Positions 27,945-36,435 of a DNA stretch of 64,000 nucleotides are shown piece by piece. The stretch spans positions 369,115 through 433,114 of the forward strand of contig CABIVS010000007.1 of NCBI GenBank assembly GCA_902362375.1, given 5' to 3'. Within the stretch, counting starts at the first letter, position 1; every line of letters starts with the position of its first letter. Position numbers and translations under genes: made by a program. The stretch is from Bacteroidaceae bacterium. Its GTDB lineage: Bacteria > Bacteroidota > Bacteroidia > Bacteroidales > Bacteroidaceae. The notes below the pieces were generated by a model. The model did not search any database and was not told the DNA's origin. It saw only the letters and a program-made list of their open reading frames with translations.

Positions 27945-29291
27945 TTAAAGCCCCGTATAAGTATGGGGAGTGATTGCTCTTAACTCTTTTTTAATATCTT
28001 CGCTTACATTCAATTCTTCGATAAACTCTTTAATAGAACTTTCTGTAATAGCCTGATTGGTCCGGGTTAAAGCTTTCAAAGCTTCATACGGATGCGGATA
28101 AGCCTCACGGCGCAGAATAGTTTGAATAGCTTCTGCCACTACGCTCCAGCAGTTATCCAAGTCACGATAGATAGCCGGTTCGTTCAGCAACAGTTTACGC
28201 AATCCCTTCAAAGAACTCTGAATGGCAATCACGATATGACCAAAAGGCACACCTACATTACGCAGCACTGTCGAGTCTGTCAAGTCGCGCTGCAAACGGG
28301 AAACAGGAAGTTTCACAGCCAAGTGTTCCAGGATAGACGTTGCTATACCCAGGTTACCTTCCGCATTTTCAAAGTCAATCGGATTCACTTTATGCGGCAT
28401 GGCGCTTGAGCCCACTTCTCCGGCTTTGATCTTCTGCTTAAAGTACTCCATAGAGATATACTGCCAGAAGTCACGATTCATATCGACCATAATTGTATTG
28501 ATACGCTTCATGCTATCAAAAACTGCAGAGAGGTTATCATAGTTCGAAATCTGCGTAGTATATTCCTCACGTTCCAGCCCCAGTTTTTCTGCAACAAACC
28601 GATTACCGAATCGTTTCCAGTCATATTGAGGATAAGCTACATGATGCGCATTGTAATTTCCGGTAGCACCACCAAACTTAGCGGTAATCGGACATGCTTT
28701 CAACATGGCCAGCTGACGTTCGAGACGGTAAACGAATACCATCACTTCCTTGCCTAAACGAGTAGGAGAAGCCGGTTGACCGTGAGTTTTGGCAAGCATC
28801 GGAATGTTAGCCCATTCTGTTGCATAAGTTTTCAACTGCGCAATCAACTCTTCAATCAACGGATAGTAAACCTGTTCCAATGCTTCTTTGATAGAAAGAG
28901 GAACAGACGTATTGTTAATATCCTGAGAAGTCAGTCCGAAGTGGATGAATTCTTTATAGTCATCCATTCCGCCCATCTTGTCAAATTCTTCTTTCAGGAA
29001 GTATTCTACGGCCTTCACGTCGTGGTTAGTTACACTTTCGATATCTTTAATGCGCTGTGCGTCTGCTTCAGAGAAGTTACGGTAGATATTCCGTAAAGTT
29101 TCAAACACGTTGCTATCGATTCCTTTTAATTGCGGCAAAGGGAGTTCGCACAAGGTGATAAAGTATTCCACCTCTACCTGTACACGGTATTTAATCAGTG
29201 CAAATTCAGAGAAATAAGCTGCCAAAGCTTTAGTTTTGCCTCTATATCGACCATCAATCGGAGATATGGCCGTCAATACATCAAGTTCCAT
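27945..29291 (-). CDS. purB: Adenylosuccinate lyase
   Basis: Acts twice in purine synthesis, splitting fumarate from SAICAR and from adenylosuccinate. The protein is 448 residues from the start MELDVLTAISPIDGRY, which matches the E. coli-type PurB N-terminus; an upstream in-frame ATG at 29321 adds ten unlikely residues and overlaps the promoter. The fumarate-lyase signature GSSAMPHKVNPIDFENAEGN and the TSQDINNTS motif are present. A TAATTTTG -7 element lies 28 bases upstream. The rluB-type gene starts 74 bases downstream on the same strand and may be read with it. Confidence 0.97.
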   Translation of the reverse strand: MELDVLTAISPIDGRYRGKTKALAAYFSEFALIKYRVQVEVEYFITLCELPLPQLKGIDSNVFETLRNIYRNFSEADAQRIKDIESVTNHDVKAVEYFLKEEFDKMGGMDDYKEFIHFGLTSQDINNTSVPLSIKEALEQVYYPLIEELIAQLKTYATEWANIPMLAKTHGQPASPTRLGKEVMVFVYRLERQLAMLKACPITAKFGGATGNYNAHHVAYPQYDWKRFGNRFVAEKLGLEREEYTTQISNYDNLSAVFDSMKRINTIMVDMNRDFWQYISMEYFKQKIKAGEVGSSAMPHKVNPIDFENAEGNLGIATSILEHLAVKLPVSRLQRDLTDSTVLRNVGVPFGHIVIAIQSSLKGLRKLLLNEPAIYRDLDNCWSVVAEAIQTILRREAYPHPYEALKALTRTNQAITESSIKEFIEELNVSEDIKKELRAITPHTYTGL

Positions 29292-29318
29292 ACGTTTTCT
29301 TAGATAATTATCAGACTG

Positions 29319-29326
29319 CAAAATTA
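29319..29326 (-). promoter_or_regulatory. -7 element for purB
   Basis: TAATTTTG on the minus strand matches TAnnTTTG and lies 28 bases before the chosen start codon. No good -33 element. Confidence 0.5.
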
Positions 29327-29395
29327 ACTCTTTTTCCTGAGTTATAAGGTAAAAGGAGAAAGAAAGTTTGTATAAAAGAGGTAAGAAATAAAAAA

Positions 29396-29423
29396 AAGTC
29401 TCACGAATTCATCCGTAAGACTT
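29396..29423 (-). terminator. Terminator of the tRNA-Val pair
   Basis: AAGTCT and AGACTT arms extended by a TACG/CGTG pairing, followed on the minus strand by a run of T. It lies about 10 bases after the second tRNA. Confidence 0.75.
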
Positions 29424-29432
29424 CTTTTTGTG

Positions 29433-29507
29433 TGGGCGTTGACGGATTCGAACCGCCGACCCTCTGCTTGTAAGGCAGATGCTCTGAACCAGCTGAGCTA
29501 AACGCCC
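29433..29507 (-). tRNA. tRNA-Val (anticodon UAC)
   Basis: The minus strand reads GGGCGTTTAGCTCAGCTGG and onward. The acceptor stem is GGGCGTT with AACGCCC and discriminator A. The anticodon loop is CTTACAA (anticodon TAC) on stem TCTGC/GCAGA, and the T loop is TTCGAAT. CCA is not encoded. It is the downstream copy of a tandem pair. Confidence 0.96.
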
Positions 29508-29541
29508 TTATTAATGAGCCGGAAGTGCTTCGTTTTTTGTG

Positions 29542-29616
29542 TGGGCGTTGACGGATTCGAACCGCCGACCCTCTGCTTGTAAGGCAGATGCTCTGAACCA
29601 GCTGAGCTAAACGCCC
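29542..29616 (-). tRNA. tRNA-Val (anticodon UAC), upstream copy
   Basis: Identical to the copy at 29433-29507 across all 75 bases, separated by 34 bases. Both follow one strong promoter and end at one terminator, so they form one transcript. Confidence 0.96.
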
Positions 29617-29641
29617 TTACACTTCCGTTTCAAAAGCGATG

Positions 29642-29672
29642 CAAAGGTACGGCATTTTTTGAATTCTGCAAA
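29642..29672 (-). promoter_or_regulatory. Consensus promoter of the tRNA-Val pair
   Basis: On the minus strand TTTG (29669-29672) and TACCTTTG (29642-29649) are separated by 19 bases, a near-perfect Bacteroides sigma-ABfr promoter, 25 bases before the first tRNA. Confidence 0.85.
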
Positions 29673-29802
29673 CATTTCATGTATTATTTTTCAAGAAAGT
29701 TTTTGTCTAATAAAGGAAAGCTCTGATTATCAACAAATAATACAAAAAAGTTTTTTTCTTGCAACTTTCACTTCGTCCAGTCCTTCTAATAGATAAAGCA
29801 AC

Positions 29803-30348
29803 CTATTTACGAATCACACGTGCCGGATTCCCGACTGCAACACTGTCGTCGGGAATATCTTTCGTCACAACACTCCCCGCTCCTATCACACAACGATTAC
29901 CGATCGTCACGCCGGGACAGATAATAGCGCCGCCGCCAATCCAGCAGTCTTCACCAATCGTCACCGGATAAGCATATTCCTTAGAGCCTCTTCTTTCCTG
30001 ATAATCCATTGGATGATGCGGCGTATAAATTTGCACGCAAGGGCCGACCAGTGTGTGAGCACCAATCGTGATATATCCTCCATCGAGGAAAGTGCAATTG
30101 GCATTAACAAACACATGTTCACCCAACTTAATTCCGTCTCCGTGGTCGCAATGGAAAGGCGGGCATATAATAGAAGTTTCAGGAATCCCCGGCACCAACT
30201 TTTCCAATAATTCCCTATACCCCGCATCGTATGTACTCATTCCCCGCATACGTGCCAATAGTTTTTTGGCATGTTCAAAACGTACCTGCAATTCCGGTGC
30301 AGACATATCAGCCAACTGGCTACTACGCATCTTCTCAACTTCCGTCAT
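29803..30348 (-). CDS. maa: Sugar O-acetyltransferase, hexapeptide-repeat family
   Basis: Maltose/galactoside acetyltransferase-like enzyme that transfers acetyl from acetyl-CoA to a sugar hydroxyl, 181 residues. The N-terminal Mac domain (about residues 1-55) is followed by left-handed beta-helix hexapeptide repeats (ITIGAHTLVGPCVQIY, VTIGEDCWIGGGAIICPGVT). The catalytic His is probably in TPHHPMD. The end AVGNPARVIRK is family-typical. The natural acceptor is unknown; Maa and LacA cannot be told apart here. It lies 3 bases after yaaA and is probably co-transcribed with it. Confidence 0.88.
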   Translation of the reverse strand: MTEVEKMRSSQLADMSAPELQVRFEHAKKLLARMRGMSTYDAGYRELLEKLVPGIPETSIICPPFHCDHGDGIKLGEHVFVNANCTFLDGGYITIGAHTLVGPCVQIYTPHHPMDYQERRGSKEYAYPVTIGEDCWIGGGAIICPGVTIGNRCVIGAGSVVTKDIPDDSVAVGNPARVIRK

Positions 30349-30351
30349 ACT

Positions 30352-31125
30352 TTATACTTCTTTACCGTTAGTAAATACAAACTTCTTTTCATTCGAAAGA
30401 GATTCGTTAAACTCAAATCCTTCCCAAGAGAAGCCTTTCAGATCCTCCGGATTTTCAACTCGATTCTTCAGAATGAATCGTGTCATTTCACCACGGGACA
30501 TTTTGATATATATCACTATTGAAGCCAATTTTCCATTCTTCCAGACCTGAAATTCGGGAGTGATGACACGCACCTCTTTTTCTACCCGCTTCCAATCAAA
30601 CAAACTCCTCATCTCGTCACTGGCCAAATTGCAAAGTATGCCGCCGGCTTTCTTTATATCTTCTATGAACACATCCGTCAGGCGAGACTGCCAATAAGAG
30701 AACATCGTCTGATTGCCCAGTTCAGGCAACACTATATCTCCTTCCAACCGATAGGAACGAATGACATCCAAAGGCCTCAACAACCCATAACAAAAGGAAG
30801 TCAGCCGCAGGTGTTCCTGTGCATATTCAAATTCTTCTTTCGAGAAATCTTTTGCATTCAGCCGTTTGAACACAATTCCGGTATAAGCCAATAAAGCTGG
30901 CAGTTCCGGTGTACCCTCTGCATGAAAAGCCTGATAACGCTTGTAATTTTCCACAGCTATCTTAGCATTCACACGCAACAGACGCTCCAGTTCGTCCACC
31001 GAAAACTGTGACATTTGCAAAGCAACCCCGGAAGCTTCTTTTTGAAATCGTGGAACCGTCTTCAAAGGAACTTTTACCTTTGAAGTTTCACTCATAGTCT
31101 TGGCACAAGATAGAAGTACTAACAT
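30352..31125 (-). CDS. yaaA: Peroxide stress protein YaaA (UPF0246)
   Basis: Cytoplasmic protein of the DUF328/UPF0246 family. E. coli YaaA lowers free iron during peroxide stress and binds DNA. The 257 residues contain family landmarks LLSCAKTM, YTGIVFKRL, RLTSFCYGLLRPLDVIRSYRLE and NLASDEM. I chose the ATG at 31125 (MLVLLSCAKT), which matches the family start; an upstream ATG at 31158 adds 11 residues and overlaps the promoter. First gene of a two-gene unit with the acetyltransferase. Confidence 0.92.
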   Translation of the reverse strand: MLVLLSCAKTMSETSKVKVPLKTVPRFQKEASGVALQMSQFSVDELERLLRVNAKIAVENYKRYQAFHAEGTPELPALLAYTGIVFKRLNAKDFSKEEFEYAQEHLRLTSFCYGLLRPLDVIRSYRLEGDIVLPELGNQTMFSYWQSRLTDVFIEDIKKAGGILCNLASDEMRSLFDWKRVEKEVRVITPEFQVWKNGKLASIVIYIKMSRGEMTRFILKNRVENPEDLKGFSWEGFEFNESLSNEKKFVFTNGKEV

Positions 31126-31155
31126 TGCTAAATCTGATTTTATCTTTTCAAGAAA

Positions 31156-31163
31156 CAAAAGTA
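31156..31163 (-). promoter_or_regulatory. -7 element for yaaA
   Basis: TACTTTTG on the minus strand matches TAnnTTTG, 31 bases before the chosen start. This supports the shorter YaaA start. Confidence 0.5.
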
Positions 31164-31243
31164 AATAATAAAAAGCAAAAAAACATTCTACTAGAGATTT
31201 TAAATATTACAAGTTGCTGTCATCCGTCACCCAAAGCCTAATA

Positions 31244-31343
31244 ATGCATTGACTATAAACGAGTAAGACTGTGACAGCAAGACGTGATGGCATGGTGACA
31301 GCACCATTTTCCGTCACCATGCCGTCACACTTTATCAATGCAT
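31244..31343. repeat. 100 bp inverted-repeat element, MITE-like
   Basis: Perfect 9 bp terminal inverted repeats, ATGCATTGA (31244-31252) and TCAATGCAT (31335-31343), enclose a 15 bp stem with one mismatch (31285-31299 with 31313-31327). Many GTGAC/GTCAC half-sites lie inside and just to the left. No target-site duplication is visible. Confidence 0.6.
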
Positions 31344-31396
31344 CCTTCCGATATAAGACTTTCATCCCTTCGGATGATGAAATCAAGGAAGCCTTA

Positions 31397-31506
31397 GTTT
31401 AGTTAGTTTCCAGCCACTGAAACTTTAGTTTCTCACTGGTGAAACTCCAGTTTCTCACCGATGAAACTTTAGTTTCACACCGACGAAACTCTAGTTTCAC
31501 AGTGCG
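31397..31506. repeat. Array of four 22 bp units with a GAAACTxxAGTTTC palindrome
   Basis: Full units start at 31419, 31441, 31463 and 31485. Each has a 14 bp palindrome of the form GAAACT, two bases, AGTTTC, then an 8-base spacer beginning TCAC or ACAC/ACAG. A half unit lies in phase at 31404-31410, and a decayed unit follows at 31507. With the inverted-repeat element, this fills the 475-base gap between yaaA and carB. Confidence 0.8.
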
Positions 31507-31536
31507 GAACTACCAGTAGCAAGGCACATAAAAAAA

Positions 31537-31575
31537 AGAACCCTCTCTTTGAACAAGCCAAAGAAAGAGTTCTTT
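31537..31575 (-). terminator. Terminator of carB
   Basis: Arms AAGAAC...CTTTG and CAAAG...GTTCTT form a long stem 26 bases after the carB stop, with a long T-run on the minus strand. Confidence 0.85.
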
Positions 31576-31600
31576 TTCTTAAATAAACGACTAAAACAGT

Positions 31601-34600
31601 TTATTTATATTCCTGCCAGCTCTTGATCTGAATATCACCCAATTTCAATTCGCAGAATGCTTCGATAAAGGCACTTGCCAGACGAGCATTTGTAATCAAT
31701 GGAATGTTGTGATCAATCGCACCGCGACGGATACGATAGCCGTTCGTCAATTCACGCTTACTATGATTCTTCGGAATGTTAACGATCAAATCAAACTTAT
31801 GGTCAGCAATCATCTTCATCACGTTGTTCTCTGCACCCGGTTTTTCATCCGGCCAATAAACCGGAATTGTGTCTACTCCATGAGCGTTCAGGAAAGCTGC
31901 AGTTCCGGCAGTAGCATAAATCTGATATCCCTTAGCAAACAACATACGGCTAGCATCCAGCAAATCCACCTTCGACTTCATGGCACCGGAAGAGAACATA
32001 ACCGCTTTTTCAGGAATCTTGAATCCGGTAGCAATCATTGAATTCAGTAATGCTTCAGAGAAATCGTCCCCAATACATCCAACTTCACCCGTAGAAGACA
32101 TATCCACACCCAATACCGGGTCGGCATTGTGCAGACGAGAGAAAGAAAATTGAGAAGCTTTTACACCAATCCAGTCGATATCAAACGCAGATTTGTCCGG
32201 ACGTGAGTACGGAGCATCCAGCATGATACGGGTAGCTGTTTCGATGAAGTTACGTTTCAGAACTTTAGACACAAACGGGAAGCTACGAGAAGCACGCAAG
32301 TTACATTCGATAACTTTCACTTCGTTGTTACGAGCCAGGAACTGGATATTGAACGGACCGGAGATATTGAGTTCTTTGGCAATCTGACGGCTGATCTTCT
32401 TGATACGGCGTGCCGTTGCAAAGTAAATCTTCTGTGCCGGGAATACCAGTGTAGCGTCACCGGAGTGAACACCGGCAAATTCCACGTGTTCGGAAATTGC
32501 GTATTCCACCACTTCACCATTCTGGGCAACAGCGTCAAATTCAATTTCTTTTGTATTTTCAAGGAATTGAGAAACAACTACCGGGTATTCTTTAGAAACT
32601 TCGGCAGCCATCTTCAGGAAGTTCTCCAATTCTTCATCATCGTAGCAAACATTCATTGCAGCTCCCGAAAGAACATAAGAAGGACGAACCAATACCGGAT
32701 AGCCTACTTTTTCTACGAATCCTTTCACCTCTTCGAGACTAGTAAGTTCCATCCATGCCGGTTGGTCGATACCTAGTTGGTCGAGCATAGCGGAGAACTT
32801 GTTACGGTTTTCAGCACGGTCGATAGAGATCGGAGAAGTACCTAGTACAGGAACCGACTGGCGGTAAAGTTTCATAGCCAGGTTGTTCGGAATCTGTCCA
32901 CCTACAGAGACAATCACACCGCGAGGTTGTTCCAGATCGATTACGTCGAGTACACGTTCGAACGAAAGTTCGTCGAAGTACAGACGGTCGCACATATCAT
33001 AGTCAGTAGAAACCGTTTCAGGGTTGTAGTTGATCATGATTGACTTGTAACCCAACTTGCGGGCTGTCTGAACGGCATTTACCGAACACCAGTCAAACTC
33101 AACCGAGCTACCGATGCGGTAAGCACCCGAACCCAGTACCACTACTGATTTTTCATTCTTATAATAGTTTACATCATAACCTTCTACTGCATAAGTCATA
33201 TACAGGTAGTTAGTCAGTTCCGGATGTTCGGAAGCGACGGTATTGATACGTTTCACAGCCGGAAGAATACCCAAAGCTTTTCGATGAGCACGTACAGCCA
33301 AGTTTTCTTTCTCCATATTTCCAGTCGGGTTCAAGACGAAGCGGGCAATCTGGAAGTCAGAGAAACCTAAGATCTTCGCTTCACGCATCACGTCAGCCGG
33401 AATATCTTCTACCTTATTATAAGCAGACAATTTAGCTTTGTAGTCTACGATATTTTTCAGTTTGCCAAGGAACCAGGGATCGATCTTAGTCAGGTCGTGG
33501 ATACGTTCGATAGTGTAACCTTCTTCCATGGCCTGTGCGATAGAGAAGATACGTAAGTCAGTCGGACAGGAAAGTTCTTTATCCAAATCGTCAAAGTGCA
33601 GTTCGTCGTTACCTACGAAACCGTGCATCCCCTGACCAATCATACGAAGTCCTTTCTGGATGATTTCTTCGAAAGAACGGCCGATAGACATAATTTCACC
33701 TACCGACTTCATGCTTGAACCGATCTCACGAGATACACCGGCAAACTTAGTCAAGTCCCAACGAGGAATCTTACAGATGTAATAGTCAAGTTCAGGAGCT
33801 GAATATGCTGAATTCGGAGTACCCATTTCACCGATCTGGTCGAGTGTATAGCCGAGTGCTACTTTAGCAGCAACGAATGCCAACGGATAACCGGTAGCTT
33901 TAGACGCCAATGCAGAAGAACGGCTCAAACGGGCATTTACTTCAATCACACGGTAGTCGTCCGTATCAGAGTTGAAAGCATACTGAATGTTACACTCACC
34001 CACGATGCCGAGGTGACGGATACATTTAGTAGAAAGTTCTTTCAACAGAGTCAATTCTTTATCATCCAGTGAACAAGTAGGAGCCACAACGATTGATTCA
34101 CCGGTATGGATACCCAGCGGGTCAAAGTTTTCCATGCTGGCTACTGTGAAGCAATGGTCGTTAGCGTCACGGATCACTTCAAATTCGATTTCTTTCCAGC
34201 CTTTCAAAGATTCTTCTACCAGAATTTGTTTAGAGAAAGCAAAGGAACTTTCAGCCAGTTTCAGGAATTCTTCTTCGTCGGCACAGATACCGCTACCAAG
34301 ACCACCCAATGCATAAGCAGAACGTACCATGACAGGATAACCGATTCTGCGTGCAGCAGCGATGGCATCTTCCATGTTTTCTACTGCCTGGCTAACCGGA
34401 GTCTTCATCTCGATTTCGTTCAGTTTCTTCACGAACAAATCACGGTCTTCTGTATACATGATAGCTTCTACCGATGTACCAAGCACCTTTACTCCGTATT
34501 TATCAAGAATACCCTGTGTGTAGAGTTCCGCACCGCAGTTCAATGCAGTCTGTCCGCCGAATGCCAGCAAGATACCATCAGGACGTTCTTTCTTGATAAT

Positions 34601-34822
34601 TTCTTCTACAAAATAAGTATTTACGGGAAGGAAATACACTTTATCGGCAATACCTTCAGAAGTCTGAATGGTTGCGATGTTCGGGTTTACCAATACTGAG
34701 CTGATACCTTCTTCTTTCAAAGCTTTCAGTGCTTGTGAGCCTGAGTAGTCGAACTCTCCGGCTTGTCCGATTTTGAGTGCTCCAGAACCCAAAACGAGAA
34801 CTTTCTTGATTTCCTTTTCCAT
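31601..34822 (-). CDS. carB: Carbamoyl-phosphate synthase large subunit
   Basis: Makes carbamoyl phosphate from bicarbonate, ammonia (passed from CarA) and two ATP, for pyrimidine and arginine synthesis. The 1073 residues show the two homologous synthetase halves, each with an ATP-grasp domain: an N-terminal half starting VLVLGSGALKIGQAGEFDYS and a second half with VVVLGSGAYRIGSSVEFDW. A C-terminal MGS-like allosteric domain follows (VMFSSGAMKSKVDLLDASRM). No carA lies next to it, so the subunits are split in the genome. A promoter, a 39-codon leader ORF and an intrinsic terminator precede it, which suggests attenuation control. Confidence 0.98.
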   Translation of the reverse strand: MEKEIKKVLVLGSGALKIGQAGEFDYSGSQALKALKEEGISSVLVNPNIATIQTSEGIADKVYFLPVNTYFVEEIIKKERPDGILLAFGGQTALNCGAELYTQGILDKYGVKVLGTSVEAIMYTEDRDLFVKKLNEIEMKTPVSQAVENMEDAIAAARRIGYPVMVRSAYALGGLGSGICADEEEFLKLAESSFAFSKQILVEESLKGWKEIEFEVIRDANDHCFTVASMENFDPLGIHTGESIVVAPTCSLDDKELTLLKELSTKCIRHLGIVGECNIQYAFNSDTDDYRVIEVNARLSRSSALASKATGYPLAFVAAKVALGYTLDQIGEMGTPNSAYSAPELDYYICKIPRWDLTKFAGVSREIGSSMKSVGEIMSIGRSFEEIIQKGLRMIGQGMHGFVGNDELHFDDLDKELSCPTDLRIFSIAQAMEEGYTIERIHDLTKIDPWFLGKLKNIVDYKAKLSAYNKVEDIPADVMREAKILGFSDFQIARFVLNPTGNMEKENLAVRAHRKALGILPAVKRINTVASEHPELTNYLYMTYAVEGYDVNYYKNEKSVVVLGSGAYRIGSSVEFDWCSVNAVQTARKLGYKSIMINYNPETVSTDYDMCDRLYFDELSFERVLDVIDLEQPRGVIVSVGGQIPNNLAMKLYRQSVPVLGTSPISIDRAENRNKFSAMLDQLGIDQPAWMELTSLEEVKGFVEKVGYPVLVRPSYVLSGAAMNVCYDDEELENFLKMAAEVSKEYPVVVSQFLENTKEIEFDAVAQNGEVVEYAISEHVEFAGVHSGDATLVFPAQKIYFATARRIKKISRQIAKELNISGPFNIQFLARNNEVKVIECNLRASRSFPFVSKVLKRNFIETATRIMLDAPYSRPDKSAFDIDWIGVKASQFSFSRLHNADPVLGVDMSSTGEVGCIGDDFSEALLNSMIATGFKIPEKAVMFSSGAMKSKVDLLDASRMLFAKGYQIYATAGTAAFLNAHGVDTIPVYWPDEKPGAENNVMKMIADHKFDLIVNIPKNHSKRELTNGYRIRRGAIDHNIPLITNARLASAFIEAFCELKLGDIQIKSWQEYK

Positions 34823-34872
34823 TTCTTTTGTTGTTATAATAAGTTGTTATTTCTAAGTTCGTCCATAAAAAA

Positions 34873-34905
34873 AATGCGTTACCCTCAAAAAAGGATTAAC
34901 GCATT
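34873..34905 (-). terminator. Attenuator hairpin between the leader ORF and carB
   Basis: A perfect 9 bp stem (AATGCGTTA with TAACGCATT), extendable by C-G pairs, is followed on the minus strand by eight T. It lies 50 bases before the carB start and after the carB promoter, so carB transcripts must read through it. The leader stop codon lies in its 5' arm. Confidence 0.85.
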
Positions 34906-35015
34906 ACCAAAGAACTAAAATATCGTTTTTGGAGAAAAGAGAAGAAGTCTGCCGTTTCCGGGTGCAAAACATCCGAATGTAGATAATACTTACTTCTGAT
35001 TTCCTGTTGATTCAT
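34896..35015 (-). CDS. Candidate 39-residue leader peptide of carB
   Basis: Short ORF beginning MNQQEIRSKYY and ending RYFSSLVMR. Its ATG lies about 20 bases after the promoter -7 element, and its TAA (34896-34898) lies at the base of the 5' arm of the attenuator. The second half is pyrimidine-rich in the message (runs such as CTTCTTCTCTTTTCTCC). This arrangement matches the pyrL leader of E. coli pyrBI, where a ribosome close behind a UTP-starved polymerase blocks the terminator. The peptide itself shows no domain. It could instead be a real small protein. Confidence 0.65.
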   Translation of the reverse strand: MNQQEIRSKYYLHSDVLHPETADFFSFLQKRYFSSLVMR

Positions 35016-35035
35016 TGTCGATTTCAAAATTTGTG

Positions 35036-35066
35036 CAAAGTAACGACATATTTTGCACATGACAAA
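35036..35066 (-). promoter_or_regulatory. Promoter of the carB leader transcript
   Basis: On the minus strand TTTG (35063-35066) and a TTACTTTG -7 block (35036-35043) are 19 bases apart, the same spacing as the tRNA-Val promoter. The -7 is one base off the strict TAnnTTTG form. Confidence 0.65.
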
Positions 35067-35214
35067 AAGAAACGTTCACTTTTTTACCGAAATAGTTTAC
35101 CGCGTCAATGAAACGGTTGTTTTTCCATTGGCTTTTTTAATGAATACTTTCTCGTCATAGTAAGCACAAATCATGAAGTAACTACATTTTGATGTATCTT
35201 TCAGTTTTTATCCT

Positions 35215-35222
35215 TATCTTTG
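35215..35222 (+). promoter_or_regulatory. -7 element for trpS
   Basis: TATCTTTG matches TAnnTTTG, 28 bases before the trpS start; TTTTG at 35187-35191 may serve as a poorly spaced -33. Confidence 0.6.
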
Positions 35223-35250
35223 TTGCCATTATATAATAAGGTAATAAAAT

Positions 35251-36345
35251 ATGGGAAAAGAAAAAATCATATTGACGGGCGACCGTCCTACCGGAAGACT
35301 TCATATCGGTCACTATGTAGGCTCGTTGAAACGCAGAGTTGACCTGCAAAATGCAGGTGATTATAGCAAGATGTTTATCTTCATTGCCGATTCGCAGGCA
35401 TTGACAGACAATATAGACAATCCGGAAAAGGTGCGTCAGAATGTAATTGAAGTAGCCCTTGACTATCTGGCTTGTGGCATAGATCCGTCTAAAGCTACCA
35501 TCTTCATACAGTCGCAAATTCCGGAATTATGCGAGCTTAGCTTCTATTATATGGACCTTGTAAGCGTATCCCGCCTGCAACGTAACCCGACTGTGAAATC
35601 GGAAATCCAGATGCGTAACTTTGAAGCTAGTATTCCCGTAGGTTTCTTCACTTATCCTATCAGCCAGGCAGCGGACATCACAGCATTCCGTGCAACAACT
35701 GTCCCTGTGGGTGAAGACCAGGAACCAATGCTCGAACAGGCTCGTGAAATCGTTCGCCGTTTCAACTATATATATGGTGAGACATTGGTAGAACCCGAAA
35801 TCCTGTTGCCGGACAATGCAGCCTGCCTGCGTCTTCCGGGAACTGACGGTAAAGCTAAAATGAGTAAATCACTCGGAAACTGTATCTACCTTTCGGAAGA
35901 ACCGGAAGAAATCCAGAAGAAGATTATGAGTATGTATACCGATCCGGGACATCTCCGTGTACAAGACCCGGGAAAGATTGAAGGTAACACCGTATTCACT
36001 TACCTTGACGCTTTCTGCCTTCCCGAACATTTCGAACGCTACTTACCGGATTATCCGAATCTGGCAGAATTGAAAGCACATTATCAACGCGGCGGACTGG
36101 GTGACGTAAAAGTGAAACGTTTCCTGAACTCTATTATGCAAGAAATACTCGAACCGATTCGTAATCGTCGTAAAGAGTTCAGCAAAGATATTCCGGCTAT
36201 CTATGACATGCTTCAGCAAGGATGCGAAGTAGCCAGAGCTGCTGCTGCCGAGACTTTGGCAGATGTGAAAAAAGCAATGAAGATCAATTATTTCGATGAC
36301 AAGGAGTTAATCGAGGAACAGGTAAAACGTTTCTCACAGGAATAA
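35251..36345 (+). CDS. trpS: Tryptophanyl-tRNA synthetase
   Basis: Class I synthetase that charges tRNA-Trp, 364 residues. The HIGH motif is [12 protein letters not shown] near residue 15, and the KMSKS motif is [10 protein letters not shown] in the second half. The Rossmann core and helical C-terminal domain are complete. It is a single-gene unit on the plus strand, divergent from carB and convergent with the DUF2339 gene, with its own promoter and terminator. Confidence 0.97.
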   Translation: MGKEKIILTGDRPTGRLHIGHYVGSLKRRVDLQNAGDYSKMFIFIADSQALTDNIDNPEKVRQNVIEVALDYLACGIDPSKATIFIQSQIPELCELSFYYMDLVSVSRLQRNPTVKSEIQMRNFEASIPVGFFTYPISQAADITAFRATTVPVGEDQEPMLEQAREIVRRFNYIYGETLVEPEILLPDNAACLRLPGTDGKAKMSKSLGNCIYLSEEPEEIQKKIMSMYTDPGHLRVQDPGKIEGNTVFTYLDAFCLPEHFERYLPDYPNLAELKAHYQRGGLGDVKVKRFLNSIMQEILEPIRNRRKEFSKDIPAIYDMLQQGCEVARAAAAETLADVKKAMKINYFDDKELIEEQVKRFSQE

Positions 36346-36377
36346 GGAAGTTTGCATAAAAACGTATCATATAAAGT

Positions 36378-36413
36378 AAAGGCTGCCTACTCTAAGAAAG
36401 AATGGCAGCCTTT
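36378..36413. terminator. Bidirectional terminator between trpS and the DUF2339 gene
   Basis: A perfect 10 bp stem (AAAGGCTGCC with GGCAGCCTTT) lies between two convergent genes with A/T-rich flanks on both sides. Confidence 0.8.
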
Positions 36414-36435
36414 ATTATAATATACAATTTAAGAT

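Noticed and set aside
29433..29616. Tandem tRNA-Val genes as an integration site
   Set aside because: No integrase, no partial tRNA copy and housekeeping genes on both sides; a simple duplication explains the pair.
31397..31506. CRISPR array
   Set aside because: Repeats of 22 bp are contiguous with no unique spacers of 25-40 bases and no cas genes are near.
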